A stretch of 64,000 nt of DNA from Gongronella butleri (GCA_025201375.1 JAIWZP010000002.1:124001-188000), one strand, 5' to 3'; shown: positions 13,037 to 24,639, counted from the stretch's first letter. The notes: generated by a model from the sequence alone, not told the origin. Numbers and translations are program-made.

Positions 13037-16000
13037 AAGTGTGTCCTCCAGACAGGTCGCCGGCTTGGTGTGCCTCCAGAAATTGTTTTACAGCCAACTT
13101 GCCCGCCAATGAAAGGCTGCGCCACGGGATGGATTATAGCCCGTGCGCAGGGTGGGTCCGTCCGATTTTTTTTGGACTCAAAAATGCCAAAAATGTCGTA
13201 TTTGTCCTATTTTATATTTATCTCGCCATCTGCTTGGTCGAACCCGCTCAAAAATAGCTGCATCGCATTTAGCGCAAAATTTGCAACAAAATTGCTTAAA
13301 CCCCCAGCACGCTACGACCACTTTTGAAAAATTCAGGGGTCATTCAGGGGTCACACATTTCAATCTCAGAAGATGCCAAATTTGGAAAAATTGAACTCCG
13401 AGTGATCAATGCATCCCAAACGGGTAACTCCGACAATTTGCTATAGGCGGACTAAATGGCAAGTTGCCTTATCATAAGCTAAGAAAAACGCGCAAAGAGT
13501 GACGCATGAAGTACGGCGATCGACAGAGAAAAAGTGCCTACTTTGGGCATGATTTTTTGCAAAAATTTAAGGTTTGGCACTTCTAAATTACTGTAAGTGC
13601 ATGGATTGCATGGATATTTTATTTTTTATTTTTTATTTATCATATCATACTTTTTTATTTGCACATTTGTGTGTGCTGAGTGGTGGGCTGCAGCTGCCTG
13701 GTGAAATGACCGATGCAAAAAATTCAAACGAAAGCTGGCGCGCTGCAAGTCATCCCATTAGATGCTTTTTTGCCCCCTATTTGTTAGTAAAACTGAAATA
13801 AAAATCACAGGGTTTTGGGACCGTTGTCGAGTAAATTGCGCTTGAAGATTTTGATGAAAAAGTGAATTTTTTCTGCGAGTTTTAGCCATCATCCATCGAT
13901 GAAACTGGTCTCATTTGATAGAGATTCAAAGATGCTTTTGACATGTTACTGTAAAAGCACCACCGTTGGTTGTTTTCCCGGACGTCGAGGAAAGTGAGTT
14001 TGAAAATTAATCTAAAGTTTGATCGACTTTTGCAAGCGTGCAAAGTTCGTCCATCGAGAGGGCAAACAATCAGGAAGTGACACCCGTGTGCGTCCCTTTC
14101 GATCGGTGCCATTTTCAAGGTGATCTATAAAATATTTGAGAGCTCATTGTCTGGATGTGTGAAAAGGAAAAATTTTTGCATTCATCTACACAACGACTCG
14201 CTCGTCGCTACCTGGTTTGAGCGTCGTCTCAAAAAAAGAGGCGCGTCGCAGCTATCTACTATACTACAGTAATGTGAAGATTTTGGGTGACCCAACCAAG
14301 CTACCAAGGTCTGGTTTATGGTGTTTAGTTCCGTATTTGTGAACATGTGCAAGATTTCAAATTCATCTGCACAATGACCCTTTCAATCTCTGATTTTCAA
14401 TGTCTAGTTGAATAAGGCGCGGCGAAATAATGAGAATGCAAAAGTTGTTGGGAGTCAATTGAATCATGATTTGTGTTGGTCATCATTGAATTTGTGACAA
14501 TTCTTGAAAACGGCAAGTGCCTCGAAAACGGCCCGATCAACCTCTGGTTTTTTAATTTTTACTTCAAAGAGAGACGCCGAAATACTGTAGGTAGCCAAGT
14601 GGCAAAGTTTGGCGATGATCGAATCATCATTTTACCGCGAAATGATTTTTCATTAAACGCGCCACAGCCAAATTTTCCGCAATGTCGTGCTTCCCGACAA
14701 ATCACATGATCAACCTTTGGCTGCTTTTTATTTGCTTCTGAGAAGAGCGGAACATCATCCACTACTGTATATGTAAAAGTTTCGTGGCGCTGCGAAGAGT
14801 CCTTGGTGATAAAATGATTTTTTCAGATTTGAGAAACAAAAAGGTGGCTACTGTACTGTAGGTGGTAGGTCAGGTCAAAATGTACCTGGAGGGTCTCCCA
14901 CTTGAGAGGTTCAAGCTGAAACAACGATCTCAAATCCGTTTGGCAACCTACACAAGAGAGCCTTAAGAGTCATCTCTTTACTGTAGATGCATCGACCCCT
15001 TCTTTCTAATCAAATCTGCAATAAAAACTGAGGGTCGATTAGGCCGTTCTCGAGAAAATGGCGATCAAAGTCAAATTTAAAAAACATGAATTTCTCGCCC
15101 TGTTTACATCGCACACCAAGGAAACTGATCTTGTTCGACAGAGAATCAACTTCTGCATTTTTGTCGTTGTCGCTGCGAGCGTGCCGTGGAATACCTTGTT
15201 CATTGCCGAGAAAATTGGAATTGAAACATTAAATCCGGCGTCGCAAGTGTACAAAGGTTACGCATCGGCTTTTTTGCCGGGCTCAGATAAAATGACTCCC
15301 GTGCTCGTCTCTTTTTTTCCACTTGTAAGTTTTCAGTATAATCGAATACTGTAATAATTTAGCGCGCCAGGGCCGAAATTGTGAATTTCTAGAAAAATAT
15401 CGATTTTCTCGTCAACGGCCTGATCAAACCCCCCGTTTTTATCTTGTTTCCGTGAAGCAAGTATCATAAATGCACAAATGACAATACGTACAGTATGCTT
15501 TACGGAGCGGCGGGCACTCTACTGTACTGTACAGTATACTGTAGCGCGCCGTGTTGATTTTCACAAATTGAAATTTTTTACTGTAGCGATTTTGTAAGGG
15601 GGTCGGTCGGCATTTCAGGGCAGTAAATATTACTGTAGGTACTCGGATCGTCACGCCACTTACATCCTGGGTAATCATGTCTTGTTTATCTACGAAAATG
15701 ATATAAAAACCAATGGCTATCATAGTCATCTGATTTTGGCAAAAAAAAAGTGATTCGCTGGATTTTTGTCTGTTGTTTTGACAATACAGTAGGCGATTTT
15801 TGTACCTGTTGTATTATATCATATCATATCATAATATCATACTGTAGTGCGCTGCAAGTCATCTCATTAGATGCTTTGCTTTCCTTCTGTTTGTTAGAAA
15901 ATCTGTGATAAAGTGGGAGTCGGCTAAGCCGTTCTCGAGCAAATTGCCATTGTAGAAAATATCGAAAAGAGGTGCTCTCTCAGTCGTTTTCAATCGGATC

Positions 16001-16700
16001 GCGATGAAACCGGGCTTGTCTGGGAGAGATTCGAATGGAGCTTTTGACACGTGAATAAGCTCTGGTGTCGTCCTTTCCGCTGTCGAGAAAAATAAGTTAC
16101 AGTACTACTGTATATCATGGAAACTTTTTCAAATGTTTGATTTGTTTTTGCAAGCATGTAAATGTCGTTCATGGGCAAGCAAGCAATCTGAAAATGGCGC
16201 ACGAGCGTGTCTCTTTCGCACGGTATCAGCCTCACGACGATCCACAATATACCGGTATTTCGAGGTCCAGTGCTGAAACTGCAAAAAATAACGAAATTAT
16301 GGGTTCATCTGCAGATTTGCACAATGATCCAGTCGACCTCCGGGTTTTATTCTCTCATGAAACGAGGAAATCAAAAAATACGTATTTCTTCAAGTGGTGT
16401 CGCAGCTTTCAAAGCCAAAAATGGCCGCACACCTTGCCAGGCCATGCAAAAGATCTCGTCAATCGTCGATTTTTATTTTACTTTTTGAGAAGCAAGGGCC
16501 CAAAATATCCCCTACTAGCAAGTCGACATTGGGACCTTTGTGATCAAAGCAATGTACAATAGAAAAAAATTGGTAAACAGCGTATTGGCGAAAATGAAGC
16601 ATGTACAAAGAGTGCCGCCTGTCGCGTAATAAAAAAAAAGAAAGACAAGAGGCCGAATTGACGGCAAAAGCCGCCTTTCCACGGACAGACAAGGCGTATT
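13037..16700. repeat. Old dispersed repeat family, copy 1, no gene
   Basis: Much of this stretch is repeated at 38990-40700, and its first part also at 54580-54960. Shared words include 'cctccagaaat', 'cttgcccgc', 'gattttttttggactc', 'ctcgccatctgc', 'gaaaaattcaggggtca', 'ctccgagtgatcaatgcatccc' and 'ctgcaagtcatc'. There is also internal similarity (13745-14130 against 15851-16260). No reading frame is conserved among copies. It is densely sprinkled with TACTGTA and TACAGTA, plus a tatcatatca microsatellite near 15815. I see no gene. Confidence 0.65.
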
Positions 16701-16731
16701 TTTGAGCGCGCAAAGTGTAAATTGGGCGTTT

Positions 16732-17166
16732 TTATGACCTAGCCGATGGCTGGGCGTCGTGCGCGGCATGGACCCGGACGGGCAGGCTGGGGTATTGGAG
16801 ACGTCGCGCGTTTTCCGAGCGAATGACCGATCCAATAGCTATGTTGCGTATATTTGAATATATAGAAAAAGTGAGTGAAAACAGCCTTCAAAGCAAAAAT
16901 TGGGGTGCATACACATAAAAAAGCCAAACGATGCGGCCGAGCCAAGCATATACTGGCTTAGGGTGGACATGGCACCTCGCTTGCCACCGCCGTATCTGGC
17001 TCCAAAAACAAAAACAAGCGTGAGCGCCAGGGACGCGCGCCTTTTTTTGCAGACGCACGCTTTACCTCATGACGCTAATGCCACCAAAGACGAAGCCAAC
17101 GCAAAGACCGACGGTGCCGCCCATCAGGGCACCCACTTTCATTTTTTCAACGGTGGAGGGTTCCAT
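16732..17166 (-). CDS. MGR2: Mgr2/ROMO1 inner mitochondrial membrane protein
   Basis: Three exons (17066-17166, 16913-16995, 16732-16838) encode 96 residues. The core, with MKVGALMGGTVGLCVGFVFG, MSTLSQYMLGSAASFGFFM and SIGSVIRSE, matches the Mgr2/ROMO1 family, with two membrane segments carrying glycine motifs. In fungi Mgr2 couples subunits of the TIM23 complex and gates lateral release of proteins into the inner membrane; in animals ROMO1 is also linked to redox signalling. A C-terminal tail of about 25 residues after IRSE is longer than usual. The gene diverges from the RBM18-like gene across 135 bp. Confidence 0.88.
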
Positions 17167-17301
17167 GGTGAGAAAGCCAGGAAGAGAAAAGAAGTTCTAT
17201 TGCGGGACAGAGTCACACAAAAACGGGTAAAAAAAGTCCGCCATCGTCGGCGATCGCCCTTTTTTTCTTCTCTTTACTTCAAGCGTCTATGCAAAGTTGC
17301 C
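17167..17301. promoter_or_regulatory. Bidirectional promoter region
   Basis: A 135-bp gap separates the start codons of MGR2 (minus) and the RBM18-like gene (plus). It must hold core promoter sequence for both. A pyrimidine run (ctttttttcttctcttta) is present; no clear TATA box is visible. Confidence 0.45.
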
Positions 17302-18199
17302 ATGGACAACAAGGTAGCCCCTCATTTGAACCCTTTTTTTCACCTATTTATCAACAAGCATCCTCACCTTTCGCGTTATTTTGGTTTAGAAATTATACGT
17401 TGGTAATTTTGACACTTCTATCGATGAGTAAGGCCCTCTTTTTTTGCTTTTTTTTTTCTTTGCACGGCCGCTTATGCGTCAATCCCCTTTGTCGTTTCTG
17501 TCAGATATGCCCTATTGAAGCTGTTCAAGCCCTTTGGCAAGATTGTTCAGTTTGAATACATGTTTCATCTCCATGGGCCTAACAAAGGGACACCGCGAGG
17601 CTATTGCTTTTTGGAATACGGCGAAAACAAGGTACAATTGCACTTGCCCGCTGCTTTTTTATCAATTCGGCTCATTTTTGTTCTATTTTGATTGTCAGAG
17701 CTCATTGGAAGCCATCAGCGCTATGGATGGCAAGATGCTGCGAGGGCGCAAGCTGGTTGTCTCGTTTGCCAACAAGGTAAAATCGGAATTGCGGCAACCA
17801 AGCGCCGCCAGTGGCTCATTTTTTTTTTAATTGTAGAATCCTCACGCCAACAACGATACCCCACACAGCAGCAAGCGTCCGCCCTCATTAACTATGCGCA
17901 ACCAGCGCGTCAAACAGCTTGGATCGTAAGTAGACTGGATTGAGCGTCAGAGCAAAAGAAAAAAAAAGCCCATCGATGCATGAGACATTGACGCCCTTTT
18001 ATTTTTCAATAGCACGGACGCCAAGATTATGGCCATTGAAGCAAAACTTGCAAGGATGCAAAAGACGATTTCCGAAGATACCCATCAGGCGTCGTCATCG
18101 TCGTCATCGCCAACGTCGTCTGCGCCGGCCTCGCGTCCGTCATCACGCCCATCGTCGACATCGTCGTCGTCGTCATCCCAGCGATTCAAGCCATATTGA
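17302..18199 (+). CDS. RBM18: RBM18-like RNA-binding protein (single RRM)
   Basis: Six exons (17302-17313, 17390-17427, 17505-17631, 17699-17776, 17837-17925, 18013-18199) give 176 residues. One RRM spans about residues 5-85: KLYVGNFD is RNP2 and RGYCFLEY is RNP1. The helix after the domain (TDAKIMAIEAKLARMQK) matches the conserved C-terminal element of RBM18 (…KIKAIEAKLKMM), which distinguishes this family from other one-RRM proteins. The tail is Ser/Pro-rich and ends RFKPY. The function of RBM18 is poorly known; nuclear RNA binding is the reasonable inference. The 12-nt first exon is short and is the least certain part of the model. Confidence 0.8.
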
Positions 18200-18471
18200 A
18201 TGTGCTCCGCTTCAAAGCCGCGGAGGGGCGCGTCGCTCCTCGATTTTTTTGTTTTTTGTATGCATGCCACGAGCACTTTCCATTTTTGCTCCCTGTTCCT
18301 TCTTGTACAACCTTGTTTAGACCCGCTATGTCACGTAGCACCTCCCTGTTTATTGATTTTTTATTTGCAGCCCCACCTACAAAATAAAAGCAGCACCCAT
18401 TTCTCGCGCAGCTGCCCCTGATTTCCCACTTTCTTTCTCTTTTTCTCATTTTCCCCCCAAAGTTGCCCATC

Positions 18472-20136
18472 ATGGATACGCTAATTGCTTTGCTATGTAA
18501 CCCCTCTGAAAACACGAAGCGCCCGGAACGCCCTGCACAAGCGGGACCACCTTTGCGCGTCGACGAATTGAAAAAGGACAACTTTGACACCTTGCTTCGC
18601 AAGGTACAGTAACAAAAATACAGCTGGGCAAGCCAATTGGCCAAGTCTCATTTTCCTCACACGCTCCCGTTCCTCCTCCCCCCCCCAATTCCTTTTAAAA
18701 TATTGCTGTAGACGATGGCAACACAGAGCTTCATGAATGACGGCGCGACAAAGAAGCAAGTGTCGGATGTGATGGCCAAGAGTCTCAAGGGCAAGTCACA
18801 CAGTGTCAGCAACACGCGCCGCACTGTGCAGCAGATCATCGATGCTAGCATTGCGCAATCGGGGTCGCGTGATCAGCAACAGATGCTTCAATGGGTGCGT
18901 TTCTGCGTCGACACGTGTCTCAGTTATCAGGACGGCGGCGCTGCTTGCGCTTCCGCCACCACGGATGCCACGGTGCCCAATGGCGCCCCAGCAGAGCCCG
19001 TGCCGATAAAGAAGAAGCGTCAGAACAACAAACCTGCTGCGACAACACGCCACGAGGTCATTGACGACGACGATGATGATGATGATTATGCGCCGTCGGA
19101 TGTCGGTGCCTCGGATGACGACTATGTTCCTGAGCACGACGCCCAGGACAATGCGCACGCCGTGGAATCGGAAGAAGAAGAAGAAGAAGAGGCGGAAGAG
19201 GACCAGCAGGTGCCCGAGGCTAAACCCAAAAAGAAGAAGAAGCCGACATCGCGCAAACCCAAGGAACCCGACCAGCCACCCTTTGTCCTGCCCAATGCAG
19301 GCGCAAAGGCCGTCCAAGCGTACTTTACGGGCACGCATGTCGACGCCGCCTCGTCAAAGAATGGTCTTGGCAGCGGCTATTTTGCTAAATCTTACTTTTT
19401 CCCTTCAAAGGAGAGCTTCAATGTAGGCACTGGAAAAAAAAAAGAGCGCGGTGCGGAATTTGCGCGAGCGCGTTGCGTTCATACTGGGGCTTGCTCACCT
19501 TTTTTTTTTTTTTAAATCACACGCCAGGCCTTTAGCTCGGTGCTCAATTCTGCGCAAAAGACTATTGACATTTGTGTGTTCTCCATTACTGATGATGATG
19601 TGGCCGACATTTTGATTGCTGCCAAGCAGCGCAAGGTCGACGTGCGCATCATCACCGATAATCAACAAGCTGCAGGCAAGGGTGCTGATGCTGAGCGCCT
19701 GCAAAAGGACTATGGTATCCCTTACAAGACCGATAACACGTAAGATATTCCGTTTCTGCGTCAATTGCATCAATGGCGAAAGCCTGGACTCACCCAGCTA
19801 TTTTTAGAACGGGCTACATGCACAACAAATTCGCAAGTTAGTGACAAACAATGCTTCTTGCGCATTGATCCCAGACTGACTCCTTTTCACTTTGTAGTTG
19901 TCGACTCCAAGACAATGATCAATGGCAGCTTCAATTGGTCCAAGGGGTAAAAGTCAAAACGAAACGAAAACGAAAAAGAAACGAAAAAAAGTGGAAACGC
20001 GCCATTGCTCACACCAATGACTATTTTTCCATGCAGTGCCCGGTTCAAAAACCGCGAGAATATCATCGTCACCAACTTGCCTTACTGTATCAAGGAGTTC
20101 CAGGCTCAATTCGACGCCTTGTGGGCTGAATTTTAG
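18472..20136 (+). CDS. PLD6-like single-HKD phospholipase D/nuclease with long acidic N-terminus
   Basis: Six exons (18472-18603, 18712-19422, 19528-19739, 19808-19836, 19898-19946, 20037-20136) encode about 410 residues. The last 140 residues match the PLD6/Zucchini family: AQKTIDICVFSITDDDVAD, VRIITDNQQA, then GYMHNKFAIVD and MINGSFNWS (the H-x-K...D...GS-x-N catalytic motif), and NRENIIVTN. Family members act as dimers on cardiolipin or as endonucleases. Unlike PLD6 there is no N-terminal membrane segment. Instead a 260-residue extension has an unidentified helical start, poly-Asp and poly-Glu tracts, and basic blocks (KPKKKKKPTSRKPK) that look like nuclear localisation signals. A nuclear or cytosolic nuclease role is therefore as likely as lipid hydrolysis. 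Confidence 0.82.
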
Positions 20137-20456
20137 TTTTTTTTGGGGGGGTTTTTTTTTTTACTAAAATGAGCCCGATATTCGTGCGACCAAAATAATG
20201 ATTGGGACACGATCCACAAGAATATGCAAACGAGAGAAAGAGAACGAGGGTAGAAATGTATTAAAGCGCGCAACACGCGTGATACGAGCCAAAATGCGCC
20301 CAAACGCGTGAGAAATGTTCCAATGACGCGTCAAAGCGCGTCAAACACGCTTCAATGACTGTGGGGCGTGTGCCAGGCGCGGATATGCTGCGCACTGCCT
20401 TGAAAGACACGCGTCGTTATTAAGGCTATGGCCTTTTTCTTTTATTTTTGTATGAT
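20137..20456. other. Intergenic stretch rich in ACGCGT-type words
   Basis: This gap lies between the convergent PLD-like gene and the first secreted-protein gene. It holds several ACGCGT or GACGCGTC words (about 20274-20415) and a long T-run near 20136-20162. No gene was recognised. Confidence 0.5.
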
Positions 20457-21379
20457 TTAAGGGGATGTGTCAGCAGTGTAGACCCACATTGAATAAGGAG
20501 TGGTGCTTCCAAAGCCGTATTCCTGGCCATTGGTGCCTGTGTAACAATTGGAAGCGGTTGTAGTGGGCAAGCTGGACAGGCAAATGCACTCGTCGGCCGG
20601 AACCTGTTGATTGCCCACGCGGATGTTCATTGTGCCACGGAGACCAAAGTACCAGGGGTTCTCACCATTGTATGCGGGCGAATACTTGCAATAGTTGTAG
20701 CATTGTTCCGGCGTAAGCGCGTCGCCGCCATTTATATCCAAAACGGCATCAAACACGACGGCCGTGCCTTGCACGGACCTGTAATCGAGACACACGCCTG
20801 AGCCTGCGTCATAATCTGCAGGAGGGATGGTGGACGCCGACAGCGACGTCGTTGTCGTTGTGGTCGAATCAGATGTCTCTGTTTCCGTCGTTTTTTCGGT
20901 GGTGGTGGTTGTCGTGGTGTATGTGTGCGCCTGACCCTCTGTAACTGTCACAGCCGGTGCAGTGATCACGGTGCTAATAACCACAGGCACTGTCGCTGTT
21001 TCCGTGACTGTTGTGAATTCGCCGGGTCCCACAGTGCGAACAATCACCACCTCGTACTCAACGGGCATCGTCGTCTGCAGCGTCATGACTGTCTGCGAAC
21101 ACTGCATCTTGCTCATATCAATGGCAGAGGCCAATTTCTATGCGCGACAAAAAAAATTGAGAGATTGTGATCGGCAGCCTGTGCGCACGCGCCCAAGCAG
21201 TTGTGCGCGCACTCAAAATGGAGCATTACCTGGCCTACGAGATTGTACACGCCATGGCAATTGTCATCATCATCATCGTCGCCGTCATCATCATCATCAT
21301 CATCATCATCCTTTTTTTTCATGCGGCATTGCACCGCGCTAATTCCCAGAATGAGCAAAAGCCAAGCCGGCAGACGCAT
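20457..21379 (-). CDS. Secreted poly-Asp protein 1 with WSC-like domain
   Basis: Two exons (21230-21379, 20457-21137) give 276 residues. Exon 1 encodes a signal peptide (MRLPAWLLLILGISAVQC), a basic RMKKK and a poly-Asp run, ending NCHGVYNLVGQ. After a phase-0 intron, exon 2 has a helix-like start, a Thr/Val-rich stretch with a run of Thr, then a cysteine-rich domain: GVCLDYRS, ALTPEQCYNYCK, YFGLRG, ADECICLSSL and NCYTG. That cysteine spacing and the YFGL and CxC motifs resemble WSC carbohydrate-binding or cell-wall sensor domains. No C-terminal membrane segment is visible, so secretion into the wall is inferred. It is the first of four consecutive genes sharing the exon-1 design, and the only one with a globular domain. 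The family is otherwise unknown to me. Confidence 0.75.
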
Positions 21380-21932
21380 TGTCAGAATATGTGTGGATAA
21401 CCAAGCTCAGGTACGTGCGACGCGTATTTACAGGTACACAAACAGCGGGCGCGCGCTCGGACCTTTTTTAATTTTTCTAGCCGAAATGCAAATTCCTCTC
21501 GAGCATTTCATTTGCAATACCAAAAACAACCAATTCAGCGCGAATTGAACCGGAAAGTTTTTTTTTTTTTTTTCTGCATACCAGCAGAAAAAAAAAAAAA
21601 TTAACCCTGCGGACCCATTTGTTGCTCAAAAAAATCCCTTCTGTGGAACTCCATAGTGTAACGATGTGCTTCAATATCTCTCTCCCTCCCTCCCCCCTTT
21701 ATTCCCGCGTTCAATTCCGTATATATGGGTCCCGGGCATCACAATCATGCCTCTGCACAAACAGCCACCATCATTTGGGCGCGCAAAACACGCAATTGAC
21801 ACTAATTTGTGAAAACGCTAGATAAATTTATATTTCCCCTTTTTTAAAATAAACGCTCTGCTGAAAATCAATTATTATTTTGACAGGCCATTGGTCCCTT
21901 GAAACTTTATTAAAAAATGATTTATCAGAAAA

Positions 21933-22386
21933 CTACGTGGAAGTGCTGGATGACGAGGAGCTGGACGAAGACGAAGACGAAGTGGAGCTAGAAGACGAGC
22001 TGGACGAAGTGGAGCTGGACGAAGAGGACGAAGTGGAGCTGGACGAAGAGGTAGGCTCAGTGCTACTATCCGAATCGGTCGTCGCGGTCAAGCTGCTCAG
22101 AGCAGACGAGATCTTGGCGTCGAGGGCAATCAACATGGACTCGTACTTGTCCTCAACATAGGACTCAATTTCCTTTTTAACAGAAAAAAAAAGATGAATT
22201 TGCATGAAATATGCACTCTTTTTGATTTTTGGGGCTTACCTCCATGTCGCAGCAGGAATCATCCTCATCATCACCACCCTTGTCATCATCATCATCATCA
22301 TCGTGCTTCTTGCCCTTCAGGGCAGCCTGCGTCTGGAGCGCAAGCAAGGCCAAAAGAAGAAGATAAAACCAAAGGGAAGTACGCAT
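21933..22386 (-). CDS. Secreted poly-Asp protein 2 with poly-Ser tail
   Basis: Two exons (22240-22386, 21933-22172) give 128 residues. Exon 1 has a signal peptide (MRTSLWFYLLLLALLALQTQA), a basic KGKK, an Asp-rich block and SCCDME. The phase-0 intron sits at the same place as in its neighbours. Exon 2 begins with a short acidic amphipathic helix (EIESYVEDKYESMLIALDAK) and ends in an almost pure Ser/Thr tail of more than 50 residues. Such tails are usually heavily O-mannosylated in fungi. No enzymatic domain is present. A TATA-like element lies about 75 bp upstream. I do not recognise the protein. Confidence 0.68.
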
Positions 22387-22458
22387 GTTTACACAATTGC
22401 GAAAATAAGAACAATGTGGGAAGATCTGAGAGTGATTCACCAATTGACAGGTCTGAGA

Positions 22459-22464
22459 TTTATA
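22459..22464 (-). promoter_or_regulatory. TATA box of secreted protein 2
   Basis: TATAAA on the minus strand, 73 bp upstream of the start codon at 22386. The spacing fits a fungal TATA promoter with a short leader. Confidence 0.5.
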
Positions 22465-23649
22465 TCCAAAAAAAAAAAAAAAAGAAAAAAATTCAGGCAC
22501 GCGGGAATTTTTTGGCACTAGTCCTGTTCTAAAGCCCTGTGAATCTCTGAAATGAGCATTCTTGCAACCTGCACCCGTGCACGACACGAAAGTGGCATCT
22601 TAAATTTTAAATCGCTATAGAGCGGCACTCTACAGCTTGGTCAATTGATTCCTGCACGCAGGGGTAAAAGGCCTGTTTTCGTATGAAATCCCCAAAAAAA
22701 CGCCCAAAATTTGCCGTTTTTAACTCTTGCGCGTGTCGAACGATCTCAATGTTTGACCAACTGACATGGAATTGAATGTTTTCAATGTTCTTGAGAGGGT
22801 GGAATTGTGTTGTAAGGCGCGGCAATTGGACCCGCTGTCATGGAAACACGCATTTTGCGAAACAAGGGCCACGTCTGAGAATGAAACGCGTCGCGAATGC
22901 TGGGTGGTCGGCGCGCTTTCAAAAAACAGGGGCGGAGCACCACATTTTTCGGTTATTTACCACCAAGCAGTGCGGAATGTAGCTCGATCGATCTTTTTCC
23001 CCGCTTAAAAAAAAAAAAAAAAAAAAAAGAAAAGGGCACAAGCAAAGTCGGTGTTGCAATTGACATCGTGAAGAGAGTGACCAGCGCATGAGAACGTGTC
23101 GTTTGGGCCCGATGCGGAGACTCCGGCTCAATTGCTGCCAAAAGCCTGGAGAACAAATGAAAAGGGGTTAAACACTTTTTCTTTCGCCAATTTCGCGCGT
23201 GCCTGATCTGGGAGTGGCTCAATCCATTCGACTTTGGGCCGGCGAATTTCTCGACGCGGATGTGATTTCCATTCCAAAGAGCAGAATCTTCTCAGTCGAC
23301 AAGATTTTTAAAAAAAAAATGAATTGCGAGAATGAGAACCTTGCGATTCATGACAATGGGAACCAAAGTAGAAGGATTGTACTTTTTGCATCCAATTGGT
23401 GCCCTGAGAAATCGGCAACGACAATTTCGGGTCAATTTGAGCCTGTCCGAATCATAAAATCTCACATTGAAGGTGTCTTACCCGTATCTTGGCGCCCTAA
23501 ACTTGATCAGTTCAGATAATGAGCGCGTCGTCGCGTCATGCACGTGATTTACGCGCTTTACACAAGAAAGCGCGCCACGACTTGGCTTTCACGCGCAAAG
23601 AGTAAAATACAGCATTGCTGTAACTTTTATTGTAAAAATAAGTTTAAGG

Positions 23650-24589
23650 TCAAGGCTCACGGGTAGTTGTCGTGTGCGTGGTCGTGGTCGTGGTCGTGGC
23701 CGTGGTCGTGGCCGTGGTCGTGTCTGTGGTCGTGTCTGTGGTCGTGTCTGTGGTCGTGTCTGTGGTCGTGTCTGTGGTCGTGTCTGTGGTCGTGTCTGTG
23801 GTCGTGTCTGTGGTCGTGTCTGTGGTCGTGTCTGTGGTCGTGTCTGTGGTCGTTTCCGTGGTCGTTTCCGTGGTCGTGTCGCTGGTCGTGTCGGTGGTCT
23901 CATCCGTGGTCGTCGCGGTGGTCGTCGCGGTGGTCGTGTCGGTGGTCTCATCCGTCGTCGTCTCGGTGGTCGTGTCGGTGGTCTCTTCGGTGGTCGTTTC
24001 CGTGACGGTGGCGCTCCCTTCCGTGGTTGTTTCCGTGACGGTGTCGGTCCCTTCCGAGGTTGTTTCCGTGACGGTGGACGTGATGGTGTCTTCGTCGGTG
24101 AATGTGGTTGTAGAGACGGATGTGGTCGTCACTGTCACGGTCTTTGTTGCATGTTCAAGTTCGTATTTCAGCTTTCTAATGACCCATTTGAGACGATCGA
24201 TTTTCTATATCCATTGTGGGGATTAAAATAACCAAATTGAGTCAATGGCTGCATCAAAATGACGCGCTAATCAAGGCGTCATGCGAAAAAAAAAAAAAAA
24301 AAAAACAAGCATTTCATGTAAAAAGAATATCATTTACCTCGCTACATTCTTCCCAGCAATCATCGTCTTTGTCGCCATCCCGGTCATTGTCTTTGTCGCC
24401 GTCCGAATCATTGTCATCGTCGTCATCATCGTCGTCATCATCTTTGTAATATTTTTCGCCTTTTGAGGCCGCAACTCTGCGTTTGCTAGGAACGACTGAG
24501 CCTGTTGCAGCTGCAGATTCGACTTTGAGGGCCGTAGCGTTAAGAACGACGCTGAGAATCAGGACAAATAGCAGGATGGAATTGCGCAT
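23650..24589 (-). CDS. Secreted poly-Asp protein 3 with (DTTT)n tail
   Basis: Two exons (24338-24589, 23650-24204) give 268 residues. Exon 1 encodes a signal peptide (MRNSILLFVLILSVVLNATA), a KRR site that a Kex2-type protease could cut, a run of Asp, a D/N/K/G acidic region and a CWEEC motif. The phase-0 intron follows SE. Exon 2 starts with a basic amphipathic helix (RLKWVIRKLKYELEHA) and continues as Thr-rich sequence with Glu and Asp, ending in about 14 near-perfect DTTT repeats. The repeat is a 12-bp minisatellite. It is a tandem duplicate of the gene at 26125-27172. An extracellular, O-glycosylated, strongly acidic protein is inferred; the function is unknown. Confidence 0.75.
23690..23900. 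repeat. 12-bp minisatellite inside secreted protein 3
   Basis: The plus strand repeats gtcgtgtctgtg about fourteen times with little variation; shorter variants continue on both sides. It encodes DTTT on the minus strand. Because the unit is a multiple of three, all six frames stay open, so long frames on the plus strand here are by-products. Confidence 0.85.
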
Positions 24590-24639
24590 GTTAGTAAAGT
24601 TGTTGAAAAAAAAATTTTGGTGCGTCGCGCATATCATAT

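Noticed and set aside
11535..13327. Short frames inside the inverted-repeat element
   Set aside because: They differ between the two arms and show no transposase features.
15810..15845. tatcatatca microsatellite as a regulatory site
   Set aside because: A simple repeat inside degenerate repeat DNA with no gene nearby.
22766..23008. Small gene starting MELNVF
   Set aside because: The duplicated copy at 25207 is frame-shifted part way through, so no protein is conserved.
23690..23900. CRISPR-like array of short direct repeats
   Set aside because: Units are 12 bp with no spacers and encode protein repeats; the window is eukaryotic.
23672..24231. Long plus-strand frames (Val/Ser-rich and Arg/Gly-rich) across the secreted-protein 3 exon
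   Set aside because: They arise because a 12-bp repeat keeps every frame open; signal peptide, intron and paralogy all support the minus strand.
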